Source: a virus
Direction: 5' to 3' (one strand)
IMG/VR virus record: IMGVR_UViG_3300046515_000173
Span: 1 to 40,252 of that record
DNA length: 40,252 bases
Shown here piece by piece: positions 24,106-31,885 of the stretch. A model generated the notes under the pieces. The model was not told where the DNA came from. It did not search any database and saw only the letters and a list, made by a program, of their open reading frames with translations. The position numbers and the translations under genes are program-made. Position 1 is the stretch's first letter. Each line of letters starts with the position of its first letter.

Positions 24106-24309
24106 ATGCGCATCCAGACCCGCCCCGCGACCTCGCGTCCGCCGGCACGCAAGCCCGTTCCTTTCACTTTCCAGTGCACCGGCTGCGAAGCCGTCGAGCA
24201 TCGTCCCCACCCCACCTTGCCGCTGGGCTGGGTAACGGTGGAGATTTGTGCGGACCTGCAGGCGTTCTGCGCCGAATGCGCGCCCGCCCCGCAGGAGCCC
24301 CTGCAGTGA
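24106..24309 (+). CDS. Small zinc-ribbon-like protein
   Basis: 67 residues. Two cysteine pairs, CTGCE (24) and CAEC (55), are spaced as in a zinc ribbon, with a basic Pro-rich start (RPATSRPPARKPVP). A GGAG sits upstream of ATG 24106. Function is unknown; small zinc-binding proteins in early operons often bind nucleic acid or host proteins. TGATG overlap with the next gene. Confidence 0.6.
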   Translation: MRIQTRPATSRPPARKPVPFTFQCTGCEAVEHRPHPTLPLGWVTVEICADLQAFCAECAPAPQEPLQ

Positions 24310-24512
24310 TGGCCGCCGCCGACATCCGGCCCGAGGCCATCACCACGACCGTAGTCGCACTGGTCGACCCGGAGGTTGCAGAACTGCAGCGCCGCGTCGC
24401 GCTGCTCGCGTCCCTCTACGAACGCAAGGTCCTGCCCACGCTGATCGCCGCCGCGTCGATCCTTGGCGCGGTCGTGATCGTCGCCCAGCTCGCGAAGTGG
24501 ATCGCCCGATGA
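24309..24512 (+). CDS. Small membrane protein
   Basis: 67 residues. A helical N-terminal part with heptad-like spacing (VALVDPEVAELQRRVALLASLYERKV) precedes a membrane segment at about 44-62 (LIAAASILGAVVIVAQLA). No family is recognised. Overlaps on both sides (TGATG before, ATGA after) make it part of a translationally coupled series. Confidence 0.6.
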   Translation: MAAADIRPEAITTTVVALVDPEVAELQRRVALLASLYERKVLPTLIAAASILGAVVIVAQLAKWIAR

Positions 24513-24688
24513 GGGTCGCCTCCCGCGTACAGCGCGAAGCGCGTGAAGCCGTAATCGCAGCCCGCTTCAAGGGTGGCCCGGTGCCGACCAACCCGTACCG
24601 CCGCGAAAGCCAGTCGTACCTCTGGTGGAATATGGGCCTGCGCAAGGCAGAGATCGCCGCCGCCGAGCTGCTCCGGGTGGGATCGTGA
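24509..24688 (+). CDS. Second Rmf-like small protein
   Basis: 59 residues. The sequence ARFKGGPVPTNPYRRES followed by YLWWNMGLRKAE has the NPY-x-WW-x2-G layout of Rmf/CrpP-fold phage proteins, with a basic N-terminal helix (VQREAREAVIAA). It is not close to the antisense gene at 10882-11037 beyond this pattern. Possible roles are ribosome or nucleic-acid binding. The start ATG overlaps the preceding stop (ATGA). Confidence 0.55.
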   Translation: MRVASRVQREAREAVIAARFKGGPVPTNPYRRESQSYLWWNMGLRKAEIAAAELLRVGS

Positions 24689-24690
24689 CC

Positions 24691-24969
24691 ATGGCACCCA
24701 CCGAACGCCAGTTTGCGCTCTTGCGCTACGTCTGCGGCTTCCAGATGGCCCATGCCGGCGCGTCGCCAGCATACAGCCAGTGCGCGCAAGCGCTTGGGAT
24801 CGCCTCGAAATCCAACGTGCATCGGCTGCTGCATGGCATGCAGGACCGCGGAATTGTTCGGCTTCACGCCGGAACCCCGGCTGTGATCGAGGTGCTCAGC
24901 CCGCCCGCCGTTCCATCGATTGACGGCGCGCCGCTTTATGCGGTGCCGCTGCGCGCCGGAAGGGGCTGA
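24691..24969 (+). CDS. LexA-type winged-helix DNA-binding protein (no peptidase domain)
   Basis: 92 residues. TERQFALLRYVCGFQMAHAGASPAYSQCAQALGIASKSNVHRLLHGMQDRGIV matches the LexA N-terminal winged helix (usual form ...PT-x-EIA-ALG-SKS-V-R-L--L--RG-I). No S24 domain follows, so it is a stand-alone DNA-binding protein, perhaps binding SOS-box-like sites. ATG 24691 is favoured because GGTGGGA is eight bases upstream; GTG 24685 would overlap the previous stop. Confidence 0.75.
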   Translation: MAPTERQFALLRYVCGFQMAHAGASPAYSQCAQALGIASKSNVHRLLHGMQDRGIVRLHAGTPAVIEVLSPPAVPSIDGAPLYAVPLRAGRG

Positions 24970-24971
24970 CC

Positions 24972-25283
24972 GTGGTACCTGTCATCGTGACTACCCATGC
25001 GGTGGCCCGGTACGTCGAACATGTCGGTGGATCGCATGAAGCGGCGGTCGCTGCGCTGTCCAGCGCCGGGATCCAGACCGCCGCCACCTTCGGGGCCCGC
25101 GTCGTGCGCCTCAACGGCGTGCGGGTCCTGATGCGATTTTGCGAAGGCCGCGCCTTCGTCACCACCGTCGTGCCGCAGTCCCACATGCCCCAGCAGCTGA
25201 TGCCGCACGCGTCGGGCGGGCCGCCGCCCTCGATCGACGAACTTTCCCCGTTCCACCCACCGTTGGAGACTGCCCATGGCTAA
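24972..25283 (+). CDS. Hypothetical protein, 103 residues
   Basis: Starts GTG 24972, two bases after the previous stop. The opening VTTHAVARYVEHVG resembles the 'HAV-RY-ERV' helix of small phage proteins with a possible RNase-like fold, but no catalytic set can be named. VRVLMRFCEGRAFVTTVVP is a likely beta hairpin, and the C-terminus is Pro-rich. It overlaps the next gene by eight bases. Confidence 0.55.
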   Translation: MVPVIVTTHAVARYVEHVGGSHEAAVAALSSAGIQTAATFGARVVRLNGVRVLMRFCEGRAFVTTVVPQSHMPQQLMPHASGGPPPSIDELSPFHPPLETAHG

Positions 25284-25548
25284 GGCCCACCACTGCGACG
25301 TGCCCGGCTGCACCCGCCTCCGCAAACGCTGGCAGCGCTTGTGCGAGACGTGCTTCGCCGCGCTCCCTGGCGACATCCGCACCGCGATCATCGGTGCGCA
25401 TCAGGCGGGCCGCAAGGCAGACCACCGCCGCGAGCGCCGCCGCGCCGCCGAGCACCTCGCCGCCGTCGCCGCGCGCCCCAACCCCGCCGCCAGGACCACG
25501 CCCGAGCGCGCCTTCGAACTCAACCAGCGCCTGCTCGGCGAGCGCTGA
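25276..25548 (+). CDS. Small basic zinc-finger-like protein
   Basis: 90 residues. CDVPGCTRLRKRWQRLCETCF has two Cys pairs with basic spacing, a plausible zinc finger. A highly basic helix (AGRKADHRRERRRAAEHL) follows. This points to nucleic acid binding but no family is recognised. It overlaps the previous gene by eight bases. Confidence 0.6.
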   Translation: MAKAHHCDVPGCTRLRKRWQRLCETCFAALPGDIRTAIIGAHQAGRKADHRRERRRAAEHLAAVAARPNPAARTTPERAFELNQRLLGER

Positions 25549-25574
25549 CCCTTTCCACCAGGAGTGCCCCGCAA

Positions 25575-26294
25575 ATGACCGACCTGCCCTGCAACTGCCT
25601 GAGCGACTTCAACAAGAAGCTCGAGGACCACAACACAGAGATCGACGTCACATTCTGTTTCCATCGTGACGGCCGCCCCATGACTGCACGCCCCAAGATT
25701 TCCACCAGCAAACTCGAAAGTCGCAAGCGTGTTGGCCCTGTTATCGCCGCGCCGACGTTCTGCCCCTTTTGCGGCAAGGCATACGAACCGCAGCCGGACG
25801 TCGCCGGACCGCCTTCGATCCGCTCGCGCATGGTCGACGCCAGCGTCCGCATCGAAGGGATATGGCCGTTTCCCGTCTGGCCCGCCCCGGCCGCGCTCGG
25901 CAGCGTCTTCGAATTTGCCGACGAGGACGACATGCCGGCGGTGCTGCGCGACCTCCTCACGGCGCTCCCCGACCATGAACGCGACGCACTTTACGACGGC
26001 GATCATTCCGACTTCCAAGAAGCCTTCGAAGCCATGTGCGTCCGCGCGGCCGAGCAGGGCCTGCAGGGTTTCGTCGGCATCGCCGCCAACCCCCGCCCCC
26101 GGCCGTTCGGCGGCGGCGGTGTCGATTTTTCTTGGGGCCTCTACGACACGAAGGTGATCTTCGGCGCTACCGCCGACGCATTCCTCGAGACCGCCACGGA
26201 ATGGGGCGAGAAGCGCTTCCACGCCGCGCAGGCGGCGGCTGAAAAGCTCGATCCTCGTCCTGCGACCTCCGACGCGGAAGGCGGTGTCGCATGA
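25575..26294 (+). CDS. Zinc-ribbon-containing hypothetical protein, 239 residues
   Basis: The N-terminal 70 residues form a unit with CNCLSDFNKKLEDHNTEID and a closing CPFCGKAYE zinc ribbon, a module found in several tailed-phage early proteins. The remaining 165 residues are unrelated, with DHERDALYDGDHSDFQEAFEAM and a Gly-rich loop (PRPFGGGGVDF). AGGAG at 25560-25564 supports ATG 25575. The two halves may be a fusion. Function is unknown. Confidence 0.65.
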   Translation: MTDLPCNCLSDFNKKLEDHNTEIDVTFCFHRDGRPMTARPKISTSKLESRKRVGPVIAAPTFCPFCGKAYEPQPDVAGPPSIRSRMVDASVRIEGIWPFPVWPAPAALGSVFEFADEDDMPAVLRDLLTALPDHERDALYDGDHSDFQEAFEAMCVRAAEQGLQGFVGIAANPRPRPFGGGGVDFSWGLYDTKVIFGATADAFLETATEWGEKRFHAAQAAAEKLDPRPATSDAEGGVA

Positions 26295-26887
26295 CCTACG
26301 GACAGAACAGCACCGTCGGTGAAATTATGGCTCGGCGACATTATGATGCAGGCCGTGCCTGGCAGAACCTCGTTTCGCTCGGCTTTGCCGATGATCCTGA
26401 TCTGAGGTGCTACTTCGTCGCCGGATACTGCTTGAGCGCAGCCTCCCCGTCGTCTGCGCAGGATCAGGAGCGCGTGCCGCTCGCCACGATCGAGGCAATG
26501 GCGCGGCTCGTTTGTGAATGGAACGATCAGGATCCCGACGCATCGCTCGGCGGTGATGGCCAGAATTACCTTTGGCACGAAGCGGCTGAAACGCTCGTAA
26601 AGCCCATGCTCATCTTGCTTGGGCGCACCACACCGGCAGGCGCTCTAGAGCGGCTGAAAGACGCCCTGCGCCGCGCCACAGAAAACTGTGGCAGTTGGAT
26701 GCGGGAGGCCCGTAGTCGCCGGGAGCAGGCTGCCAGCTTGCTTGAGGCTATCGAAGCCATCCTTCCGTCTACCCTCTGTGGTGAACGCTGGAACCTCGCC
26801 GACGAAGAGACCGTCAGCATCACCGTGACATTCGGGAAGTTGCGAGCGGCGCGAACGGCCGTCCTGAACGCGCGAGGTGCGGCATGA
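26291..26887 (+). CDS. Hypothetical protein, 198 residues
   Basis: No family is recognised. It is helical, with an acidic middle (CEWNDQDPDASLGGDG) and a longer C-terminal helix (MREARSRREQAASLLEAIEAIL). Its base composition looks slightly less GC-rich than neighbours. It overlaps both neighbours by four bases (ATGA), so it belongs to the early operon. No membrane segment. Confidence 0.6.
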   Translation: MTYGQNSTVGEIMARRHYDAGRAWQNLVSLGFADDPDLRCYFVAGYCLSAASPSSAQDQERVPLATIEAMARLVCEWNDQDPDASLGGDGQNYLWHEAAETLVKPMLILLGRTTPAGALERLKDALRRATENCGSWMREARSRREQAASLLEAIEAILPSTLCGERWNLADEETVSITVTFGKLRAARTAVLNARGAA

Positions 26888-27405
26888 AAGCGCTCACCAT
26901 CTGGCAGCCGTGGGCCTCGCTCATCGTCGCGGGCGCCAAGCCCTACGAGTTCCGGGGCTGGCGCGCGCCGCGCTCACTGATCGGCCAGCGCATCGTCATC
27001 CATGCCGGCGCGGCGAAAGTGCCGGCGGCGGAAGTGGTGGAGCTGTTCGTCGCTCTGCGCGATCGGGATCTCGGCGGGCCGCATCGCATCGCTGCTGCCA
27101 TGACGTGCCTCGCCCCGGAGAAGGCCCTACCGATCCTCGCCCGCGCCTGGACGCCCGGCGAAGAAGGTCCGCTTCCGATGTCGGCCGGCCTGGGCACCGC
27201 CATTCTCGGCGAGCCCCGCGACGGCTTCGAGATCGCGGAAGAGTTTGGCGTGCCCCGCGCCAACGACAGCGATCGCGACGAACACGTGAACTGGGGCTGG
27301 CCCATGCTCGAGGTCGAGCGCTGGGATTTCCCCGTCCCCATGCGCGGCAAGCAGGGCTTCTGGAACTGGCCCACCCCCGACGATCTGCTCGGAGGCGCCC
27401 TGTGA
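26884..27405 (+). CDS. ASCH-domain protein
   Basis: 173 residues. MKALTIWQPWASLIVAGAKPYEFRGW is the ASCH start (WQPWASLI--G-K--E-R-W), followed by GQRIVIHAG and AILG. ASCH domains share the PUA-like beta barrel, bind RNA or modified nucleotides, and some hydrolyse N4-acetylcytidine. Phages often carry them beside DNA modification genes, as here. The ending VNWGWPMLEVERWDFPVPMRGKQGFW fits the family. It starts in overlap with the preceding gene. Confidence 0.88.
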   Translation: MKALTIWQPWASLIVAGAKPYEFRGWRAPRSLIGQRIVIHAGAAKVPAAEVVELFVALRDRDLGGPHRIAAAMTCLAPEKALPILARAWTPGEEGPLPMSAGLGTAILGEPRDGFEIAEEFGVPRANDSDRDEHVNWGWPMLEVERWDFPVPMRGKQGFWNWPTPDDLLGGAL

Positions 27406-27680
27406 TCGAACCAATCACCCCGGCCGACGAAGCCGTGGCCGAATTCCTAGCCAGCCTCGATGCCGTGCGGGCCCGCCGCGCACGGGGCGAAGCCCGCCTC
27501 CCGGCGCGGGCCTTCGACCCCGCCCGCCTGGCGAACGCCTTCCACGCGAAGCGCCGCGCGAACTTCTCGGCCGTCCCGACCCGCCGCGCCCAAAGCCCCG
27601 CCCCCTGCCCTCACTGCGCTGCGCGCGGCGACGTCGGCTGCAGGCACTTCCTTCCTTTCCTAGGAGCGCCGCAATCATGA
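27402..27680 (+). CDS. Small Arg-rich protein with zinc-knuckle-like end
   Basis: 92 residues from GTG 27402, overlapping the ASCH stop (GTGA). An acidic start (PADEAVAEFLASLDAV), a long Arg/Ala-rich centre and a Cys/His end, CPHCAARGDVGCRHFLPFLG. Likely binds nucleic acid via the basic part; no family is recognised. Confidence 0.55.
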   Translation: MIEPITPADEAVAEFLASLDAVRARRARGEARLPARAFDPARLANAFHAKRRANFSAVPTRRAQSPAPCPHCAARGDVGCRHFLPFLGAPQS

Positions 27681-27904
27681 CGCTTGAACACCTGACCGCC
27701 GGAAGCTTAGTCGAACTCGCGCGCTCGGCACGCATGGTCACGATCACTTCAGAGGACCGCATCGAGTTCGGCCGTGCCCTCGTTCTGCAAGGCTACGCAC
27801 CCGCGCGTGCCGCTCGCATGGCGGCAGGGGAAATCCTCGACAACGATGGTGCCCTGCAGATGCTCGCCCGCCACCGCCTTCGCTTCAGCGCGGGGCCATA
27901 CTGA
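27677..27904 (+). CDS. Hypothetical protein, 75 residues
   Basis: Helical and slightly basic: FGRALVLQGYAPARAARMAAGEIL could be an HTH-like helical pair, but it has no clear family. Overlaps on both sides (ATGA with the previous gene and TGATG with the next) place it firmly in the operon just before the DNA methyltransferase group. Confidence 0.55.
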   Translation: MTLEHLTAGSLVELARSARMVTITSEDRIEFGRALVLQGYAPARAARMAAGEILDNDGALQMLARHRLRFSAGPY

Positions 27905-28611
27905 TGGGCCGCGTTCTGATTGCGTGCGAGCGCTCCGGCGTCGTTCGACGCGCCTTCATAGCCGCCGGCCACGATGCCTGGTCGTGCGACCTCGAGCCCG
28001 CAGACGACGGCAGCAATCGTCACATCCGAGGCGACGTGCGCGACCATCTCGACGACGGGTGGGACCTGCTCGCCGTCATGCATCCCCCGTGCCCGCTGCT
28101 GTGCAATTCCGGCGTGCGATGGCTCTACCTCGACGGCCGACAGGAGAACGGGCCCGATCCGCAGCGCTGGGCCGAAATGGAGGAGGCGGCGGCTTTCTAC
28201 CGCACACTTCGCAACGCGAAGCAGATCAAACGCCGAGCGATCGAAAACCCGATCATGCACAAGCACGCCATCCGCCTCACGCAGCGCGGGCGAGTGCAGT
28301 TCATCCAGCCTTGGTGGTTCGGCGATCCGTTCTTCAAGGCCACCGGGCTGGAACTGATCAGCCTACCGCTGCTGCGCGCCACCGATCGGCTGACGCCGCC
28401 AAAGCCCGGCAGCGCGGAGCACAAGGCATGGAGCGCCGTCCACCGCTATTCTGGCTGGGGCAAGCACGCCGCCGATCGCGCCCGCGCGCGCAGTCAGACC
28501 TTTCCTGGCCCTGCCCTCGCTATGGCCTCCCAATGGGGCGCGCTTCTTCCCGGTCACGTCGAGCCAGAACAGTTGAACCTCTTTCCCGCGCAGGAGGCGC
28601 TCGCCGCATGA
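27904..28611 (+). CDS. DNA cytosine-C5 methyltransferase-like protein
   Basis: 235 residues. The nucleotide-binding start VLIACERSGVVRRAFIAAGHDAWSCD resembles motif I. PPCP at residues 61-64 supplies the motif IV nucleophile Cys63, and ENP at 114-116 corresponds to motif VI. The rest lacks the usual motif IX-X region, and the length is below a full C5 methyltransferase (over 300). It is a recurrent phage family annotated as DNA cytosine methyltransferase-like; activity is not assured. It is the first of three modification genes in a row. Confidence 0.75.
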   Translation: MGRVLIACERSGVVRRAFIAAGHDAWSCDLEPADDGSNRHIRGDVRDHLDDGWDLLAVMHPPCPLLCNSGVRWLYLDGRQENGPDPQRWAEMEEAAAFYRTLRNAKQIKRRAIENPIMHKHAIRLTQRGRVQFIQPWWFGDPFFKATGLELISLPLLRATDRLTPPKPGSAEHKAWSAVHRYSGWGKHAADRARARSQTFPGPALAMASQWGALLPGHVEPEQLNLFPAQEALAA

Positions 28612-29462
28612 CCACACCAACACGTCCAATCCTCCGCTGGCATGGCGGAAAGTGGCTGCTCGCTCCATGGATCATCGCACAATTCCCGGCCCACCGCATT
28701 TATGTCGAACCCTTCGGTGGGGCGTGGTCTGTTGGCTTTCGCAAGCCTCGCGCAACTGCCGAGGTATGGAATGACCTTGACGGTGAGCTGGTCAACCTAT
28801 TTGCCGTGATGCGAGATACGGCAGGAGCGTCGCTTCTCATCGATCATTTGCGCCTGACCCCCTTCGCGCGCGATGAATTCCATGCGGCCTATGAAGCCTC
28901 GAATTGCCCCGTTGAACGCGCACGCCGACTGATCGTCCGCGCATTCATGGGTCACGGCAGCGACGGCGCATCGGGCATGTACCGGACCGGGTTTCGCGCA
29001 AACTCCAACAGGTCTGGATCGCCGCCTGCAATGGACTGGACGAACCTGCCCGACAGCCTCAAACAAGCGGTGGAACGGCTGCGCGGCGTCGTTATCGAGA
29101 ACCGGCCTGCGCTGCAGGTGATGACAACCCACGACGGTCCAGCGACACTTCACTACGTCGACCCCCCCTATCTTCATGAGACGCGGTCCCGCGCCAACCG
29201 GCGGACGGATAATGGTGGCGTCTATCGCCACGAGTTGACCGACCAGGACCACGCCGAACTGCTTCAAGCTCTCTGCAGTTTACGAGGTATGGTGGTGCTC
29301 TCGGGATACCCGAGCCAGATCTACGATGACGCGTTGCGAGGTTGGACCCGCATCGACCGGGCGGCGATGGCCGATGGCGCTCTCCCTCGCACCGAATGCC
29401 TTTGGCTCAACCCTGCTTGCGCGGTCCGGCGCCCAGCTCCTGATCTGTTAGAAACCGCATGA
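28608..29462 (+). CDS. DNA adenine-N6 methyltransferase (Dam/D12 class)
   Basis: 284 residues. LRWHGGKWLLAPWI at 9-22 is the motif I-like opening of the D12 class (usual K-x-AGGK), EPFGG at 34-38 fits the SAM pocket, and DPPY at 185-188 is the catalytic motif IV. The motif X to IV order makes it alpha-class. The target sequence is unknown. It probably protects phage DNA from restriction or marks replication. Overlaps neighbours on both sides (ATGA). Confidence 0.88.
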   Translation: MTTPTRPILRWHGGKWLLAPWIIAQFPAHRIYVEPFGGAWSVGFRKPRATAEVWNDLDGELVNLFAVMRDTAGASLLIDHLRLTPFARDEFHAAYEASNCPVERARRLIVRAFMGHGSDGASGMYRTGFRANSNRSGSPPAMDWTNLPDSLKQAVERLRGVVIENRPALQVMTTHDGPATLHYVDPPYLHETRSRANRRTDNGGVYRHELTDQDHAELLQALCSLRGMVVLSGYPSQIYDDALRGWTRIDRAAMADGALPRTECLWLNPACAVRRPAPDLLETA

Positions 29463-29644
29463 CACGCACCGCACAAACCCGCCGGTTCGACCGATCCTGC
29501 ACGATCACGATTCGCTGGTCGGAAGAGGATGCCGTCTGGCTCGCCTCGTGCCCCGAACTGGCCCCCTGCACAGCCCACGGCCCGACGGTCCTGAGCGCTT
29601 TGCGCATGCTCGACGCGATGATCGACCTCATGGAGGACGAATGA
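29459..29644 (+). CDS. Orphan HicB-like antitoxin-fold protein
   Basis: 61 residues. TITIRWSEEDAVWLASCPELAPCTAHGPTVLSALRML matches the partly degraded RNase H fold of HicB antitoxins (SEEDG-w-A--PEL-g--a-G-T--EA). There is no HTH or RHH C-terminal domain and no HicA toxin beside it. It may be an antitoxin mimic or a regulator. Overlaps both neighbours by four bases. Confidence 0.75.
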   Translation: MTRTAQTRRFDRSCTITIRWSEEDAVWLASCPELAPCTAHGPTVLSALRMLDAMIDLMEDE

Positions 29645-30459
29645 TGCAGTTGCTCTGCACAAAATGCGCCGGCACCGGCTACAAGGATTTCGCGGGCTTT
29701 CGCATGGATCTCTGCGATTGCCGCGCCGCGCAGTCCGCGACGATCGGCTACGACCCCGGCGCGCCCGGAGGCGACGTCGGCGTCGTCAAGATCGGCCCCC
29801 ACACCCTCTATCATGCCGATGCATACCATCTGCGTCCCAAGCTGGGCTTCTTCGACGCCGAGTTCATGGACCCGCCGTATCGCTTCGATAATCGGGGCGG
29901 CGGCGCGTTCCGCAAGAGCCGCACCGGCGCGGACATGATCGTCGCAGAAGAGCTGGACCAGGGCTTCGACATGTCGATCGTCAATCCGCTGCGCGCCGGC
30001 GCAGTCGTGGTTTTCTGCCACAATGACCAGCTCCCCCAGCTGCTCGACCATGTCGGCCGGCGCTACCAGCGCTTCTGCCTGCTGGGCTGGATCAAGAAGA
30101 ACCCCAGTCCCATGCGCAACAAGCACTACCTCGCCGACGTCGAGCCCTTCGTCCACGCCTGGAACCACGGCTACCACCCCATCGGCGAGCACCACGACAT
30201 GCACCGCTGGATCGTCGCCGGGACAATGCCGGCCAAGGTCTTCGGCCACCCGACCGTGAAGCCCCTCGACGTCATGGACAAGATCATGCGCAACCTGTCC
30301 GGCCGCACGATCATAGACCCGTTCATGGGCACCGGCAGCACCGGGGTCGCCGCGCTCCGGCGGGGCAAGGTGTTCACCGGCATCGAAAAGAACCCGAAGC
30401 ACTTTGCCACGGCAGTCGAGCGAATCACCGCCGCGTGGGCGCAGCAGGAGGCCGCGTGA
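29641..30459 (+). CDS. DNA methyltransferase, beta-class (N4/N6)
   Basis: 272 residues. A short CTKCAGTGYKDF...CDC region (6-27) looks like a zinc-binding addition. DPPY at 77-80 (motif IV) precedes IIDPFMGTGSTGVAALRRG (about 227-245, the SAM-binding motif I), the beta-class order of N4-cytosine or N6-adenine enzymes. HPTVKPLDVM also is typical of phage and cell-cycle type methyltransferases (motif X). ATG 29641 overlaps the HicB-like stop; ATG 29644 is equivalent. The next gene starts in overlap (GTGA). Confidence 0.88.
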   Translation: MMQLLCTKCAGTGYKDFAGFRMDLCDCRAAQSATIGYDPGAPGGDVGVVKIGPHTLYHADAYHLRPKLGFFDAEFMDPPYRFDNRGGGAFRKSRTGADMIVAEELDQGFDMSIVNPLRAGAVVVFCHNDQLPQLLDHVGRRYQRFCLLGWIKKNPSPMRNKHYLADVEPFVHAWNHGYHPIGEHHDMHRWIVAGTMPAKVFGHPTVKPLDVMDKIMRNLSGRTIIDPFMGTGSTGVAALRRGKVFTGIEKNPKHFATAVERITAAWAQQEAA

Positions 30460-30731
30460 GCGAGCAGCTTCTTTTCACCGAAAACGAGGCGGCGGAGCGG
30501 CTGCGGGTCTGTACGCGCACCCTGCGCAAGGCGCGGCACGCGGGCCTTCTGCACTATGTGTTGATCGGCCGCGCGATCCGCTACACCCTCCCCGATCTCG
30601 AATCGTACGTAGATCGTCTTCGTCAGGTACAGCCAGCTTGTCTGCCCAAGGAACCCACGCGCCGGATCTCGCACCCTTCTCGCAAGGGGGGCGAGATCGT
30701 GCCCTTCACGGAGCGCAATCGGCGCCAGTGA
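30456..30731 (+). CDS. Excisionase/AlpA-like HTH protein
   Basis: 91 residues from GTG 30456. LFTENEAAERLRVCTRTLRKARHAGLLHYVLIGRAIRYTLPDLESYVDRLRQ is the winged-helix (MerR-like) layout of HTH_17 proteins: phage excisionases or AlpA-type activators. Position five bases before the integrase suggests Xis. A positively charged tail follows. The GTGA overlap with the methyltransferase keeps it in the early operon, so excision functions rise with induction. Confidence 0.8.
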   Translation: MSEQLLFTENEAAERLRVCTRTLRKARHAGLLHYVLIGRAIRYTLPDLESYVDRLRQVQPACLPKEPTRRISHPSRKGGEIVPFTERNRRQ

Positions 30732-30735
30732 TCGC

Positions 30736-31812
30736 GTGACCGTCTACAAGCCCAAGGGCAAGCCGCACTACCTCTACGATTTCCAGTTCCGCGGTCGCCG
30801 GTTTCATGGGTCGACCGGTTGCGACACCAAGCGCGCGGCCGAGGCGGTCGAACGCCGGGAGCGCCACCGCGCCGCGTTGCCTGACCTGCAGCGTCCGCCC
30901 ATCACGCTAGATAAGGCATGCAGCCTCTACCAAGATCACGCCGAGCTGCTGCCCAGCTGGCCCACCATCAAGTATTTGCTGGCCGCGCTGATCGATGGCC
31001 TGGGCGGCGGCAAGCTCCTGTCGCAGATAACGCAGCGCGAATTGCAGATCTACTTCGCGAAGCGGCGCGATGGGCGATCCAGTGCTTCAGTCAACCGCGA
31101 GATTGAAAACGCGCGATCGGTATGGCGGCGGGCGTTGGGCACGAAGTACGACATCGGCGAAATGCCCGATTGGAAGCAGCTTCGCCTCAAGGTTCCCGAT
31201 CGGCCTCCGCGCGAGCTGGAGCTGCTCGAGGAAGACAAGCTGCTTTTGGCCATGCGCAACGACGTGGCGGACGCGGTCGACTTCCTTCTCAAGTCTGGAT
31301 GGCGGCGCGGCGAAGTGCTCGGCTTGTGCTGGGGCGACGTCAGCATCCCGCGTAAGGTGGCAACCACGCGGATCAAAGGGGGTGACGTCGTCACGCGGCC
31401 GCTCACCACCGCCCTGGTGGAAATCATTGCTCGCCAACCGCAGTGCAAAGACGAGGAGGGACAGCTCATCCCCTTCGTCTTTACATATGTCTGTCAAAAA
31501 AGCCGGGGCTCACGTCGCAAGGGCAAGCGCTACCCGCTCACCCCCACCGCCCTGCGCAATCCGTTCCGTAAAGCGCGGACGGCCGCCGGGGTCGAGAACT
31601 TCCGCATCCACGATCTGCGCCACACGCGGGGCACCCGCATCGTTCGCGCCACCGGTTCGCTGGCCGCCGCGAAAGAGGCTCTGAAGCACAAGCGCATCGA
31701 GACCACTCTGCGCTATGCCCACGTCCTAGATGACGACGTTCGCAACGCGCTAGAAGCGAGCGAGTCCCGACATAGTCCCGACCAGAAGAAAAAGGGTAAG
31801 CGAAAAGCCTAG
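30736..31812 (+). CDS. int: Tyrosine integrase
   Basis: 358 residues. An N-terminal arm-binding region (about 1-50, YLYDFQFRGRRFHGSTGC), a SAM-like core-binding domain (55-150) and a catalytic domain. Catalytic residues visible are R190 (GWRRGEV), K214, H292/R295 in HDLRHTRGT, H318 and Y327 (TLRYAHV). It integrates the circular genome at attB in a tRNA-Val gene, as attP lies directly downstream (31848-31885). Its last codons (SRHSPDQ) lie within an arm-type repeat. Start GTG 30736. Sequence pattern is clear; target is inferred. Confidence 0.95.
   Translation: MTVYKPKGKPHYLYDFQFRGRRFHGSTGCDTKRAAEAVERRERHRAALPDLQRPPITLDKACSLYQDHAELLPSWPTIKYLLAALIDGLGGGKLLSQITQRELQIYFAKRRDGRSSASVNREIENARSVWRRALGTKYDIGEMPDWKQLRLKVPDRPPRELELLEEDKLLLAMRNDVADAVDFLLKSGWRRGEVLGLCWGDVSIPRKVATTRIKGGDVVTRPLTTALVEIIARQPQCKDEEGQLIPFVFTYVCQKSRGSRRKGKRYPLTPTALRNPFRKARTAAGVENFRIHDLRHTRGTRIVRATGSLAAAKEALKHKRIETTLRYAHVLDDDVRNALEASESRHSPDQKKKGKRKA
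31762..31784 (+). repeat. Arm-type integrase site, copy 1 (inside int 3' end)
   Basis: A 23-base sequence, identical to 31983-32005, made of two AGTCCCGAC units 11 bases apart (31763-31771 and 31774-31782). It lies about 64 bases before the attP core. Flanking repeats on both sides of the core suggest integrase arm-binding sites. Confidence 0.7.
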
Positions 31813-31818
31813 CTTTTC
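31802..31818. other. Inverted repeat over int stop codon
   Basis: GAAAAGC-CTA-GCTTTTC, a perfect seven-base-arm hairpin overlapping the int stop at 31810-31812. It could be a weak terminator for the early operon (T-rich after the stem) or an accessory protein site in attP. Confidence 0.5.
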
Positions 31819-31847
31819 TGCGCTTTTCAGCGGCTTTGGTACTCGCC

Positions 31848-31885
31848 GTGTAAACGAGATGCTCTACCAACTGAGCTAATCGCCC
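31848..31885 (-). tRNA. 5' half of tRNA-Val(TAC) in attP core (partial, not a functional tRNA)
   Basis: On the minus strand 31885-31848 reads as the 5' half of a tRNA-Val(TAC): GGGCGAT acceptor strand, the TAGCTCAGTTGGTAGAGCA D arm, and TCTCG-TTTACAC, ending at the anticodon loop with TAC. After this the sequence departs from a tRNA (GGCGAGTACC). This is attP: the anticodon loop, flanked by CTCG and CGAG arms, is the likely crossover. It is unusual that the phage carries the 5' half and not the 3' half. The host tRNA would be rebuilt from this half on integration. Confidence 0.85.

Noticed and set aside
31838-31885. A complete functional tRNA gene
   Set aside because: Only the 5' half to the anticodon loop matches; no 3' anticodon stem, T arm or acceptor end follows.
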